DNA of 64,000 bases from Adiantum capillus-veneris (GCA_014529385.2 CM043958.1:85603525-85667524); one strand, 5' to 3'; numbered from the stretch's first letter, positions 31,836 to 43,173 are shown. Program-made: numbers and translations. The notes: generated by a model not told the origin, from the sequence alone.

Positions 31836-31936
31836 GGCTACCCAAGTTTAATGCTTTAAGAACCTCTTCCAACACACGTGCAAGAACCCAAAACTTTTCA
31901 CTACTCAACCTCTAGAAACTTCAATGGAGCTTGACT

Positions 31937-32179
31937 TTAGATAAGGACAAACACATGCACATCAAATGAGTTTTCATAGTTAATCATCGGAATTACAATA
32001 GGCAATGGACATTCCAGGATCTCTCTTAATCTTCTTGGCCCGAACATAAAGACTATGCGCTGCTGGAAAAAAATCTTCCTAGACACATGAACATTTATCT
32101 GGATTCTTTGAGTTAAATGAAATGGAGTGAATTGAGGGCCATTTTGATCATCCATTAAAGCCAACCATGTAGCTCCCAA
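31937..32179 (-). CDS. Conserved 80-codon leader ORF of element A
   Basis: The peptide differs from the 80-codon leader ORF of element B (57609-57367) at only about ten positions and has the same length. Shared segments include MDDQNGPQFTPFHLT and INVHVSRKIFFQQR. FTPFHL also occurs in the integrase of element B (TGFTPFHLVYGKE), so it might be derived from an integrase tail. The role is unknown; it could be a peptide or an upstream ORF. Confidence 0.5.
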   Translation of the reverse strand: MGATWLALMDDQNGPQFTPFHLTQRIQINVHVSRKIFFQQRIVFMFGPRRLREILECPLPIVIPMINYENSFDVHVFVLI

Positions 32180-32763
32180 GAAGGCACACCTGTCTTATCC
32201 TCTGATTTTGCCAAAATTTCAGCAGCATAACAGCATAAATGGCTCAAAAGACCAAAAAACTAGCCATCATATTTTGGAAAATTTTTGGCAGAGTTTCCCC
32301 AGAAGTAGAGCAGTAGGAACCCAAAATATAGACTATATATGTATGCATAAACTGCCAACAATAGAACCCGAGCATCAAACATGAATCACTAGTACATAGC
32401 CTATGGTGAGGTCACGAAAAGGGTGCTCCAGCTACCTGTATCACCGAAAGAATCTCCACATTTGAGAATCCCCCAGCTCAATAAAACCTCACGCTATAGA
32501 CCCTCAACGAAGGCTAATGCGAATCGCGTATAGTCAAGTCTCAAAAATGACTATCTTCTAGACCAAGTCTCAGAAATGGCTGGGACTGCCAAATAAAACC
32601 AAATATGTCTGCACAAAGGCGTACATTGACAGTTTCCACAAGTAACGTACAATCCAACAGACAATGCGCTCAAACAGGCGCCAAATGATGCATACCCACA
32701 ACAACTGCAAGTGACACCACTGGTAGTATATCACTGTACTCCAGCTACCTGTGCGTGTGTGAA

Positions 32764-32822
32764 TCACCTGTACCTGTACCTGTCCCTGTAACCTGTAATC
32801 TGCAACCTGCAACCTGTAATCC
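32764..32822. repeat. Degenerate CCTGTA-type hexamer array in the leader of element A
   Basis: Runs of CCTGTA/CCTGTC/CCTGCA variants lie between the primer site and the rest of the leader. An equivalent array is at 58196-58275 in element B, with a different copy number. Confidence 0.8.
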
Positions 32823-32872
32823 TGAATCTCAAAGCTTGAAGCTCCAAGCAGAAGGTACTCGAAGAAGATCCT

Positions 32873-32886
32873 CCGTGGGGGCGCCA
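32873..32886 (-). promoter_or_regulatory. Primer-binding site of element A
   Basis: On the minus strand TGGCGCCCCCACGG lies 6 bases inside the 5' LTR, the expected place. It begins with the TGGCGCC seen in Tat/Athila-type plant elements. Identical in element B (58324-58337). Confidence 0.7.
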
Positions 32887-32892
32887 AAAGAA

Positions 32893-32954
32893 TATGAGCG
32901 GGATGGAAACACACAGAACCCCGCTATAACGACCCGACACACACTCTTGGGAAG

Positions 32955-32994
<40 letters not shown>

Positions 32995-34060
32995 TGGGGC
33001 ACCACTCGGCTTACACAACCCACCTGGCCGAGACAGGGAACACTCTGATGGAGTGAGAGGAGAGAGACTAACCATTTGTCCACTCCACACAGAGAGACAC
33101 ACACACAAAAACCCCCAAAAAAAATCAGCTCAAAAGAGGAGAATTTTTTATGTTTAGGTACAATAGAGCTTGGGCCAACACCAATGGGGCAAATAGCTCA
33201 CACAATATAGGTAAAACTTGCCAGATACAATCACAAATTGGAGCAGAAGCTTCGCTCATAGGAGAAACTTACACAGCAAAAATAGCAGAAAAAGAGTGAG
33301 AAATTTGAAAAAATGGACAGCGCCATCGCGTCCGGAACGGCCCAAAACCCCAGTCTACAATGTCAAAGTGCTCAAATCCGACCTCGGATGAGCAGTTTAC
33401 AGCCAAAACAGGCTCCAAAAACCCCAAAAACACACCTGCAGCTGTTCCTCCTCTACTCTCCACGTTTTTTCTGTTCTTCTCTCCGTTTTTTCAGTTCCCA
33501 CACTTCACTTTATTACTTGGGCACCCTTGGCCTTTTAGATGACCTCAAACGGACCCCGAACATGCCAAAAACTGACCTTGCAGTGCATAGTTGTCACCTG
33601 TTTGCATCATCCGCACACCTGGCACTCAACATTTTTCAATAATGCGTCTCGCAACCACGTGAAGTGGCCCCAAAAAATGGTCCTCATGATGACCTTTTTG
33701 CACAATTATCACAAGGAAACGCCCACATCGTGTCCGTACTTCTCCACGTGCAAGTATTGACCCCATTCGGCCTCTTGACGCCACTAGATGCCATCTGACG
33801 CACCTGCTTACCTCATGTCGTCGGCCCGTGAATAGCTTCCTCGAGAAGTTTTACGCGCTACCAACTCCTCATTATTGTAGAAAAAACACATTGGTATTGG
33901 TAATAGTGAAAATCGATGCACTATGTACATGCTGTCCTACGTGTACACATGTGGGCCCCACGCAACCACTTGGCTTTGGAAAATGGGCAATCCTTTATTT
34001 GATGCACCATGCATGGGTATGAACATATGCGCAATCCCTTGCTCCAAAAAAATCCTGACA
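32893..34060 (-). repeat. 5' LTR of element A
   Basis: 1168 bp. Its inner end reads TATGAGCGGG where the other family LTRs have TGTGAGCGGG, a one-base change at the terminal dinucleotide. It contains (CA)n tracts near 32950-32990. Confidence 0.9.
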
Positions 34061-34448
34061 CCGTATTCACACTTGCATGCTTGAGCCTATCTCCTTGTCG
34101 ATGATACGCACTATTGCTCCCATTTCCTTCGATGCGAGATAGGTCGTTAGGACAATGGAGAAGAGTCAAATCGATTGTGCACATTATACTCACTGCAAGT
34201 TTGAGAGTCTGAGGACCACACACTACTAGAGTGCTCAGCTTTTGGTCACATCTGAACTTGGTTCTCTCACATTTTCAGCCATGACTTAGACCTACCCACT
34301 TTCCTCTCCCAGCCACAGTGTGGGTTCTCCATTGTGATTCTCATCACCACAATTTTGGAGCATCGAGAGTCACTCATCAGCCATACACATACTACATCAC
34401 ATGTAACTTTGGTCCCATAGGTCATATTTGACCTTCGAGGATGATAAT

Positions 34449-34496
<48 letters not shown>

Positions 34497-34530
34497 CGCC
34501 CCTCTCCACGTGGGAACCGCCCCCTCTCTC
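34061..34530 (+). repeat. Repeat unit R, second copy, middle piece
   Basis: Resumes the match to 22650-23150 directly after element A: 'ttcacacttgcatgcttgagcc', LINE-like zinc-finger region (34111-34310, with extra stops), the (CT)n at 34453-34492, 'cacgtgggaaccgccccctc'. It is interrupted again at 34531 by the solo LTR. Confidence 0.85.
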
Positions 34531-35087
34531 TGTCATAAAATCTAATATCTAACTTTAACAAATGATTTTCTCATATTAAACTGATCATTTAATGTGGAGA
34601 GATAAAAGGGGACCAAGAGTTAGAATATAGATAAGTGCTTTTACACCTATCTCTACCAAGGGCCTACATGAGAGATGATGGCATCTCTACTATGGCTAAA
34701 AGAGGGATGGTCTATCCAAGAGCTAGGTACAAGAAGTGCTTTAGGTTCATCTCACGACGGGACCAAAAGAGAGATAGTTTTATCTCATTACAGGTCCATA
34801 TGGGAGATGGCCTATAAAAGGGCAAGTACACTTAATGAGCATTAAGACCCTAGGGTTTGCTTCATTAAAGCCTCCAAGGGTTAGTGTTAAATGCCTTTAT
34901 ACCTAGGACATTAAGTTGCATTTGTTAATTTTCCAAGGTGGGAACCTATGCTAAGCAGCTGGTGACTAAGCAGCTTGAGGTGCTTATTGACTAAGCACTA
35001 TGACTAAGGTGCTTGAGGTGCTTGAGTCAAAAAGGGGGCCTACAAAGGAGGGGGCGAGCCCTAAAGGTAGGGGATGAGGGAGAATAA

Positions 35088-35121
<34 letters not shown>

Positions 35122-36394
35122 GGCCATGCCCCTTATGGGCCAAAGGACACATGTCAGCACCCTAGGCCTCCTGCTCCCATAAGGTGCTAAAAGGCTATTG
35201 GCTAGCCACCTTAAAGGTCCAATGAGCATTTAAATAATTGATTTAAGAATATATTTTATTAGGAAAGGCAATTTCATTTTCTAGTTAATGCTAAATGATG
35301 CTAAAATCCTATTGGGTAGCCTACCAAATGGACCAATGAGAATTAAGCTACATTATCTTTATTCCTATTGGCCAGTTGACTGAGCGGCCCAATGAGGATT
35401 TAATAAAGTATTTTTTATTGCCAAAGCTTGTGATAATAGGGGTATCAAGGACACTTGTCACAAGGCTACCCCTGTTGCCTTGGATGATCGAGGCCAACCA
35501 TTGGCCAGCCCGGAAAGCATCCAATGAGAGAGTAGGTAGTGTAAGAAGCCCAAATTCAAATTTCCTTCTCTCTCTCATGAATCCCACGCCCCATTCTTGG
35601 TGGAGGAGTTTTTGAAGCTCACAAGTCTTCTCTCTCTCACATGCAAGGTGAAGGGAGGTGCCTACACCAACACCTCTTGGCTATGGATGCAAATCCAACC
35701 AAGATCCCAGCTTAAAGCATGCTAACATCTTCTTAATCTCTATGTAAGCTAAGCTATGCTACTTATGAGTGATTATATGTAAGGGGATGAAAGCTTTCTT
35801 GTAGAAATACTCCTCCTTCTCTATTCTTCCTCGATCCCTGCCAGCTCTCCTCACCATTTATGGTGTTTGAGGTCTTGGGATAGAGGCTTGGGATATTTCA
35901 AGTTCTTGTTTTGTTAATAAGTATGCTAATGGTGGTGCATGAAGCTTCCATCTTCATGGCACCCAAATGATTGAACGAACACAATGATTAATGAGTTCAC
36001 AAGTTCTTGTTAATGATTTTAAGCATGCTAATGGTTGTTTTGCAGCAAAGTCTTGGTACATGAAGCTTTACATCTTCATGCTATCAAAGAGGTCTTAAAG
36101 AACACAAAAGATTGTATTGTACCAAGCTCCTCTTATGAGGAAATCTATAATACAAAAGCCTTCTGGAGGGGGGACCGGCTCCAAGTAAATCCGGTCCTCA
36201 ACTGTTGTCAAATTCTCTATCTCTCTCTCCTTTACAAGTTATTGGTCATGCCATGTTAATTAGGAAGTGTGTTTATTGTTTCTCTCTCCATCCAAACACT
36301 CTCTCCACCCACATGAAGGAATCTCCTTAATAAAATGCTCACAAAGTTATTCTCCTTCCGCTACAATTTAAGTTAATAGGCCAATTCCATTACA
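34531..36394 (+). repeat. Solo LTR of a chromodomain Gypsy family (F)
   Basis: The 1864-bp sequence runs from TGTCATAAAATC to AATTCCATTACA and matches, in inverse orientation, the LTR at 61002-62601. Shared blocks include 'taatatctaac', 'gattttctcatatta', 'ggaccggctcca' and 'atgctcacaaagtta'. The flanks rejoin repeat unit R on both sides and no internal region is present, so it is a solo LTR left after recombination. It contains a (CT)n run at 35091-35120 and TATAAAAG at 34813-34820. The target lies in CT-rich sequence, so the duplication is ambiguous. Confidence 0.85.
34813..34820 (+). promoter_or_regulatory. TATA box of LTR family F
   Basis: TATAAAAG in 'gatggcctataaaagggcaag', followed by a short transcript-leader-like region; it fits the U3/R boundary of the LTR. 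Confidence 0.5.
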
Positions 36395-36770
36395 CCCTCT
36401 CTCTCATCCCCCCTCCTGCGGCGCCCTGCAATACGTCGTGGCCACGTGGACTGGTAATCACCCGTAGTCCATGCAGACTGCCCTGGAGTTTGCGGTTGTT
36501 CACGTGATGAGCCACACGGATTGCGGGTCACCCGCAATCCACATGCCACACCACGTGGCCTCGGAGTCCCGCAGGTCATGGTGGTGCTCGCGTGAACTGC
36601 GAGTCCCCCACCGCTTCCTTTGCCTATAAAAGGGTTCCCTCTTGCCTTTGTTTTTCTCACTCCCACTCTCTTCCTTCTCTTAAGCGTTAGTGAACTTTAA
36701 AAAAGCACATCTTTCTCATTTCATTACCCTCTCTTTATCCCTTTGCTTAAACCTTTGCCCTTCCTTTCCA
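36395..36770 (+). repeat. Repeat unit R, second copy, promoter-like right piece
   Basis: Matches 23130-23530: 'ctctctcatc', 'gcggcgccc', paired 'tcacccg' and 'caatccac' blocks, and TATAAAAG at 36625-36632, then 'ttccctcttgcctttg' and 'ctcttccttctctt'. The strong conservation includes the TATA box and its surroundings. Confidence 0.8.
36625..36632 (+). promoter_or_regulatory. TATA box upstream of the repeat-borne ORF
   Basis: TATAAAAG, 290 bases upstream of the ATG at 36915, within the block also found at 23402. Confidence 0.6.
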
Positions 36771-36914
36771 TTAGTTTTTTCTCTTAAATTTTGACTCTCT
36801 TTTCTCTCAAACCTCCTTCTCCCGCCCTCAAACTTTCCATGCTCTCTTCTCTCACTCTCACTCTCACTCTCCACCTTTCTCCTCATAGCCACGAGCACAC
36901 TTATTACAAAGAAA

Positions 36915-37740
36915 ATGCCAATTCTAACAAGAAAGCAGTCTAAAGGAGTGGACCACCAAGACATCCAAAGTTTGATTGGGTCTCTCTCTCACTTGGGCAA
37001 AATGGAGTCTTATCAGCGGCTTGCAAGGGTGTGGCTTGCGTGGGCAGACCTTCCCACACATTGCAAACTTGAAGCCGACATTGGTGGCATACCCCAATGG
37101 AATGTATTCTTTACTGAGCTCGATGCCCGTGTGTTCATCCTAGTAGCAGAGTTTTTACTATTGGATGGCATAGTAGTCATGGCATGCTAAACAGACCACT
37201 TGGCACTCATTACTGAGGAGGCCCGCTTGTGTGATTTTTGCCATCTTTGCACCATCTTTCTCTGAATGGTGTCACGCACATACGTTGTGATTGACGACTT
37301 CACGGATCCAGTAATTTCTTATCCATTTCTCCATGAATTTCATGGTAGATATTGGTGTGTTTTTGTGTTAAATATTGACCATATTGCAAGTTGAGACCCT
37401 GTTGCTGGGCATGTTCACACTTAAAATTGAAGGGCTTCCAGTGATTCCATTATTTAATCGTCAAGAAGGAGATATGGTACCAAACAACGATGGGTTCAAA
37501 TTTGATAGTGACATGATGCGAGAGCCACTATGGGACCTGCCATGGATGCTAGATGCCCTCAGAGCACCATTTCGGCATGGAGTGGAGAAGAGCGAGTTCT
37601 TTGCTCGGTAAGTCAAGGAGGGTACTTCTATGCTTGGTTTTTACCATTACAATGATTGCTAATGTTTGTGCTATCGTAAACAGGTGTCTATTGGGTACCT
37701 TCACAAAGGTTGGAAATGCAGTTTTGGATTGTCTTGCATG
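36915..37740 (+). CDS. Unrecognised repeat-borne gene with at least one small intron
   Basis: The ATG at 36915 opens MPILTRKQSKGVDHQDIQ, then VWLAWADLPTHCKLEAD, GGIPQWNVFFTELDARV and a hydrophobic FILVAEFLLLDGIVVMAC before a stop at 37190. A second open block (37375-37609) reads VETLLLGMFTLKIEGLPV, then REPLWDLPWMLDALRAP and KSEFFA. A GTAAGT donor at 37610 and an AACAG acceptor at 37683 (74-base intron) join in phase to CLLGTFTKVGNAVLDCLA and a stop at 37740. The splice between the first and second blocks was not fixed. The first part is duplicated at 28828-29057, and a TATA-bearing block precedes it. I do not recognise the family. Confidence 0.45.
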
Positions 37741-38277
37741 AAGTGGTGGCTTGGTAAAAGAGTGTGAGCATGTACAACCACATTGCATCAGCATTGATAC
37801 AGATTGAAAATTATTTTTGCCACGTGTTTAGACACGTGTTCAACTGTAGCAATGACTTCCTAGTGGTCTAGGATCGACTCTTCATGTGGGTGAGGTATCA
37901 CATTCAACATAGTCACAACCACCTCTATCGTCTTTACGACATCACCAGAAGTCGATTGTGCCGTCTCCTCCTCCTCTGAGTAGACCTCCCCAGCTATAGT
38001 TCCATGTTAGCCAAGCCATGGTCAATTGCTCTATCGGCCACTAGTTTCCACACTACCCATGGGGCCCCCACCTACATACGCCCCAATAGCGCAACCGCCA
38101 CAAGAATTGCAGCCACCATGAACCTAAATCCCAATTTGTATTGATTACTTCATATGAACTTATTCTCTGTGAATTGGCACATCAAAACTTACTTGTTGTT
38201 CGTTCTATGTTTTATTTTCTGATGAGTATTGTATACCATGTGCTTGCCACTATGTTTTCATTTTTGTAACTATATTT
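37741..38277. other. No gene recognised
   Basis: Ordinary AT-rich sequence to the Copia D insertion. The last five bases (TATTT, 38273-38277) are the left target duplication of Copia D. Confidence 0.45.
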
Positions 38278-38556
38278 TGTTGAAGATGATGAAATAGGAA
38301 ACAAAAGGAAGATAGCAACTCAGAGTAGGAAGAAGATGGAGAAGGAGAAGACATAGAGCTTGCGTATGAGATCTCTGTAGTCTATCTCTCTGTATTAGAA
38401 TAATAGACTATTTACAAACTCATAGCTACAAAGTTTATATGAGACCCTAAGAGATAAGGTGTCCTTTCACACCAGATGTCCAGGGGGAAAAACCCAGTGG
38501 GAGAAAAGTGCCCCTGGTGAAGCGCGTATACACACTAACACTACTACATGTCTACA
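38278..38556 (-). repeat. 3' LTR of Copia D
   Basis: 279 bp, starting TGTTGAAGATG and ending CTACA on the plus strand. The polypurine tract follows at 38557-38570. Confidence 0.95.
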
Positions 38557-38709
38557 AATCCCCCTGTAGTGATAGTGTGAATCCGTATAAGGTAGCAGAT
38601 CATCATGTGTATGAGAGTAAGCCCAAATCTTTTTGGAAAGCTTCAAAATTTTCTCGTGATAACGCCTTCGTAAATAGATCTGCAATGTTATCCTGTGTAG
38701 GACAGTAAG

Positions 38710-40116
38710 TTAGTGTGATCTCCCTGCATGTAGCCTTTCCCTGACATAGTGGTAGTGAACCTCTATGTGTTTTGTTCTTGCATGAAATACTAGATTCCTT
38801 GCAAATGCCATAGCACTCTGACTGTCAGTGAAAATGGTAGTGGGTGCCTGTTGACACTTACAAAGATCTGCCAATAACCTGCATATCCATACACAATCAA
38901 CTGTTGCCGTGAAAGCTGCCCTGTACTCAGCTTCACAAGTTGATGTAGCCACTGTGGGTTGCTTCTTGCTTAGCCAAGATATACATGCATTTCCAAGAAA
39001 AAACAATCCCACTAGTGGAATGTCGTGTGTCAAAATCACCAGCCCAATCTGAATCGTTGTAACCAAGAAGCTGCAGAGAACTGTGCTTTCCATACATATC
39101 CCCCATTGGAAAGAACATGGCTAGAGGTACCTGAAAGGTAACGAAGTATGTGCTTCACAGCCTGCCAATGATGCATACCTAAGCTGTGCATAAATCTGCT
39201 TGCTTGTGAAACCCCAAATTGAATGTCTGGACGAGTGTTGCCTGCCAAATATATCAAGCAACCAACCGCTGCTGCATAAGTATGTACATCAAAAGGTTCT
39301 CCAGCATCGTGCATGCTCAACTTTGATCCAGTTTCTACGGGTGTAGAGATTGGTTTACAATTTTGCATACCAAACTTGTCAAAAATTTTATGCAAATATT
39401 TGGCCTGCAACATGTAAATGGCATCCTCTGATTGCACAAACTGAATACCCAAGTAATAATGTAGCAAACCAAGATCAAACATCTCAAAGGTTTTTCTCAA
39501 AGCATCTTTAAACGCTTCAATTTTCATCTGCAGTATTGCCTGTAAGAAGCATATCATCCACATGAAGTGTTAGCATAATGAGAACTCTATCTCTCTTTTT
39601 GACATACAAAGTACTTTCTGTTGGACTATTCTGAAATCCCTGGCCAATCAAATAAGTATGTATCTTCTCATACCATGCTCTTGGAGCCTGTTTGAGACCA
39701 TACAAAGCTTTACACAATCTACATACCTTTTGCTCTTGACCTTTTACAACAAAACCACTTGGTTGACTTACATAAACTTCTTCCTGCGAATCACCATTCA
39801 AAAAAGCAGTTTTGATATGCAACTGATGCACTTTCCAACCATGATGAGCAGCAATTGCAACTAGTGATCTAACTGTGGATGCACGAGAAATAGGAGCAAA
39901 GGTTTCATCATAATCTATGCCTTTCTGTTGCGCATAGCCTTTTGCCACAAGCCTTGCTTTGTACCTGTCAACAGTACCATCTTGTTTCCTTTTTACCTTA
40001 AAAACCCACTTTGTACCAATAGGATTTTTACCTGTAGGCAAGTCCACTAGATCCCATGTATAATTCTTATGAGATAGAATCAATTTCTTGCTGCATAGCA
40101 TCTTTCCACTGAACAC
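38710..40116 (-). pseudogene. RT and RNase H of Copia D, broken
   Basis: Frames 40116-39517, 39563-39036 and 39093-38710 form one domain block. RT motifs are TKWVFKVKRKQDG, ARLVAKGYAQQKGIDYDETF, TAFLNGD and the catalytic LHVDDMLLTG. RNase H shows CISWLSKKQPTVATSTCEAE and FTDSQSAM with HARTKHIEVHYHYVRE. At 39817-39819 the codon is CAT (His) in VHQLHIKTAFLNGD, where the family has the catalytic Asp of motif A. Two frameshifts (near 39540 and 39070) break it further. RT activity is not possible from this copy. Confidence 0.9.
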
Positions 40117-41706
40117 ACTCTAAAGCTTGTTCAAATGAATCAGACTCATCTGCATCACAAAGAGTGCTAAAGCAAGCCAAATCTACTTGCTCTCTGCCAA
40201 AAGTAGTACCAACACGTGTTTTTCGTGGCAACGGTGCATCCAACTTGCTATCCTGCAAAGTTTTTTGAACCCATTTAGGCAAGGTTCTTTCTTCCCTGAG
40301 AACTTCTTGCTCTTCACGCACAATTTCCTCTACATCATGAGGTGTCACATGCTGATCAAAAGATTGATCAAGATTATCAACCTGTTGTGATTCTTGATTC
40401 TCCACAAAAGAAGGAAGCAAACCTTCAAATACATCATGCGTCTGCATATGAGGTACATCAAAAGCAACCATAGGTTGAGCAGTAGTTTCTGCAAAAATTA
40501 CATCACGACTTTCAAAAATCTTGTTTGTAGCATGATTGTAAAGTCTATAACCTTTACTTCACTACTGTACCCCACAAATATACATTTGATTGCCTTATCA
40601 TCAAGCATCCCACGTAACTGCTGAGGGATGTGAGCATAAGCAAGACAACCAAAAACACGAAGATAACTGACTGAAGGTTTTCTGTCATACCAAGCTTCAT
40701 ATGGAGTAATGGTCTTCAAGGCACGAGTAGGACACCTGTTCAAAACATGTGCTGCACAAGCAACTGCCTCCATCCATAGCTTATGAGGCAAACTCTTAGC
40801 CTTGAGCATACATCTAGCCGTCTCCATTAAAGACCTGTTCTTCCTTTCTGCAACACCATTCTGTTGTGGTGTGTATGGCATAGTGCATTGGTGTTTAATG
40901 TCTTTCTTTCCCAAAAAATCCTTAAGTGCACCTGACATGTATTCACCTCCTCGATCGGTACGAAGAGTCTGTACTTTGCAACCTGTTTCATTTTCAACCA
41001 TGGCGACATAATGTTGAAAAATTGCAAACGCATCTGACTTTGCTTTGAGTGGATACACCCAACAAAACCTGGAAAAGTCATCAATGAAGGTCACAAAATA
41101 AAGCCTGTTTCCCATAGATGTGTGTCCTCATAGTACCACATACATCATTGTGTACAAGCTGCAACTTTCGTGTCCTCTAACTGAACTATCCTGCGAAAAT
41201 GCAAATCTGTGCATCTTTCCAAGAACGCAACCTTCACATACATGTCTTGGTGGCATCTCCAATAAAGACAAATCATGCACCATATTATGACGTTGTAAAG
41301 TCATCAAACTGCCATAACCAACATGTCCAAATAAGGCATGCCACAACTCAGCATCCTGCATGGCCCGAGTCTTTGTTTCTGCAATACATACCTGAATCTG
41401 CTTTTCATAACGATCTAGCACAAATAGTCCATTTTCCAGCGTACCTGTAGTGATAAGAGAATAACCATTCTCTCGATCTCGTACAACACATCTGTCATCC
41501 TCAAAAATGACCTGAAGACCATTTTTTGCAAGAGAGGATACAGACAAAAAATTCTTCTTGATCCCTGGAACATATAAGACATCTGGAAAGCATAAAACTG
41601 AACCATCTGAAATGGTAATCAAAATCTTACCAATGCCTTTGATTGGATAAGAAGCATTATTTGCACATGTCACCTTCTTTCCTGCTGGAGCTGCTCCAAT
41701 GAACAA
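40067..41706 (-). pseudogene. Integrase of Copia D, broken
   Basis: The frame 41706-41128 holds the integrase zinc-binding region (LWHALFGHVGYG, then CEGCVLGKM). The frame 41115-40498 holds the catalytic core: FVTFIDDFSRFCWVYPLKAK, TDRGGEYMS and QQNGVAERKNRSLMETAR, followed by GYSSEVK. A frameshift near 41120-41150 lies at the VHSDVCG motif, so the first catalytic Asp region is disrupted. The linker frame 40471-40067 leads into RT. These enzymes insert the cDNA into the host genome. Confidence 0.88.
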
Positions 41707-42789
41707 AACAAATCCTTCCTTGAAGTAATATGCGGGGATGCACCACTATCAAAGTACCGAATCATTTGTGTCTCATCAACACTGTAAGCAGAAAAATCTG
41801 AACATACTAAGAAAGCATAAGAATCCTGCACAAAGTTTGCAGACTCTTTTTTAGCTGTAGAAGAATCACCAGAAGCTGAAACAACCAAACTTGACTCTTT
41901 CTTCTTTTCTTTAGCAATTCGCATTTTACACTCACTAATGTAGTGACCAGGTTTCTTGCAGTAGTGACATTTACCTTTCTTCTTAGACTTGTTGGAATCA
42001 CCTTTAGACTTCTCTGAAGACTGTCCTGTACCAGACTTGGAGTGATGAGCACTCTCTTTACCCTTGTTTTTGTTATGTACAACAAGAGCATGATCTATAC
42101 CATCCACCTGTAAAGACTTGTTCTTACGTGATTGATCCTCCTGCAATAGCAAAGCCACTAACTCTTCAAACGAAGAGGTTCAGGATTAGCTCGCAAAGAC
42201 AGAGTCAAAGAAGTCTGAAAAGTCAAATAAGATTTGGTAGTGAATTGAGCGTTTGGAAAACCAATCCTTCTCTGGAATCACTTCATCAATGCTAAGCAAT
42301 TGCTCTTTAAGATCCCTGATTTTTGTAAGACGCTCGACGATAATCGTCACTTCGTCCCATCTGTATTTTGTCAAAGTTGTTTCTTCAAAAACTCATTCTG
42401 GCAGCGTTTCTTCCTCCAAACATAGCTTGCAGAGTGTCCCAAGCATTCTCAAAAGTTTTGCAAGATCTGATATGTGGTGTGATTGTCCTCTTTATGGTTA
42501 AGGCAATCACAGCCATAGCTTGTGCATCTTTAGTATCCCATTTCTTTTGCTCTGGAGTGACTTGTGAGGGTCCTGCACCAACAGCTGTACCACGACCAGG
42601 AGTGGCAGGTGCAATGCTACCTGGACGAACTTCATCTCTATATACATAATCCCATAATCCTTTACCAACCAAAACATTTTTGGCCATAAAAGACCAAAGA
42701 GAATAGTTGGTACCATCCAATTTGTCTTCAGATGTAAACGCACCAAAAATCTCTTTCTCCGTAGATTGAGCCATACTGTGGATGCACAC
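41670..42789 (-). pseudogene. Gag and protease of Copia D, broken
   Basis: An ATG-initiated MAQSTEKEIFGAF frame (42774 down) includes SEDKLDGTNYSLWSFMAKNV, a UBN2 gag block. A shift near 42385 moves it into another frame. The frame 42158-41670 has the zinc knuckle CHYCKKPGHYISEC and the protease core YFDSGASPHIT. In copia these act in capsid formation and polyprotein cleavage. Confidence 0.88.
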
Positions 42790-43159
42790 AAGAGAGCAAA
42801 AGAACCTCCAAGAGATTCACAAATCTCCTCTCCAATGCATGCAAAACTCTACACAAAATCTCAGCACAAAGCTAAGATAAGTTGCTTCCCAAAAGAACTG
42901 TTTACTTGAAGAAAATCTGTCAAAAAGCACACCCTCTTGATCTAAACGCCTCCGAAAAGTAACTTCTGCTACGCTTCTCAGAACAAAATTTTGAGGGCTC
43001 GAACGGCTTCAAAAGGGGGGTAAAGCTGCAGATCACCTGCTGAGAATACTCCCGGAACGTCGAGGATGCTCCCACGAGCAAATTTTCCGAAAACTGCTTG
43101 AAAACTGCGATTGCGCGCGCGAACGCGAAAACGCAAGTAGAGGCTCTGGAAATCACCTT

Positions 43160-43169
43160 GCTCTGATAC
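43160..43169 (-). promoter_or_regulatory. Primer-binding site of Copia D
   Basis: On the minus strand GTATCAGAGC follows the LTR end CTTCAACA and a short ATTC. It is the initiator-Met tRNA site (TGGTATCAGAGC) with a changed first base. Confidence 0.85.
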
Positions 43170-43173
43170 GAAT

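Larger units (their letters stand above)
29176..34060 (-). mobile_element. Element A: non-autonomous Gypsy-type element carrying only a Gag-like ORF
   Basis: Two direct LTRs (29176-30294 and 32893-34060) are flanked by a 4-bp duplication CCGT (29172-29175, 34061-34064). In element orientation the LTRs run from TGTCAGGA to CTCACA. The internal part holds a primer site, a leader with a short conserved ORF, one 496-codon Gag-like ORF and a polypurine tract. Protease, RT, RNase H and integrase are absent. LTRs and leader match element B throughout, so B-type elements are the likely source of enzymes. The layout corresponds to the TR-GAG class of plant non-autonomous elements. Confidence 0.88.

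Noticed and set aside
32755-33104. Val-Cys or Thr-His repeat frames
   Set aside because: Translations of the (CA)n runs in the LTRs of A and B.
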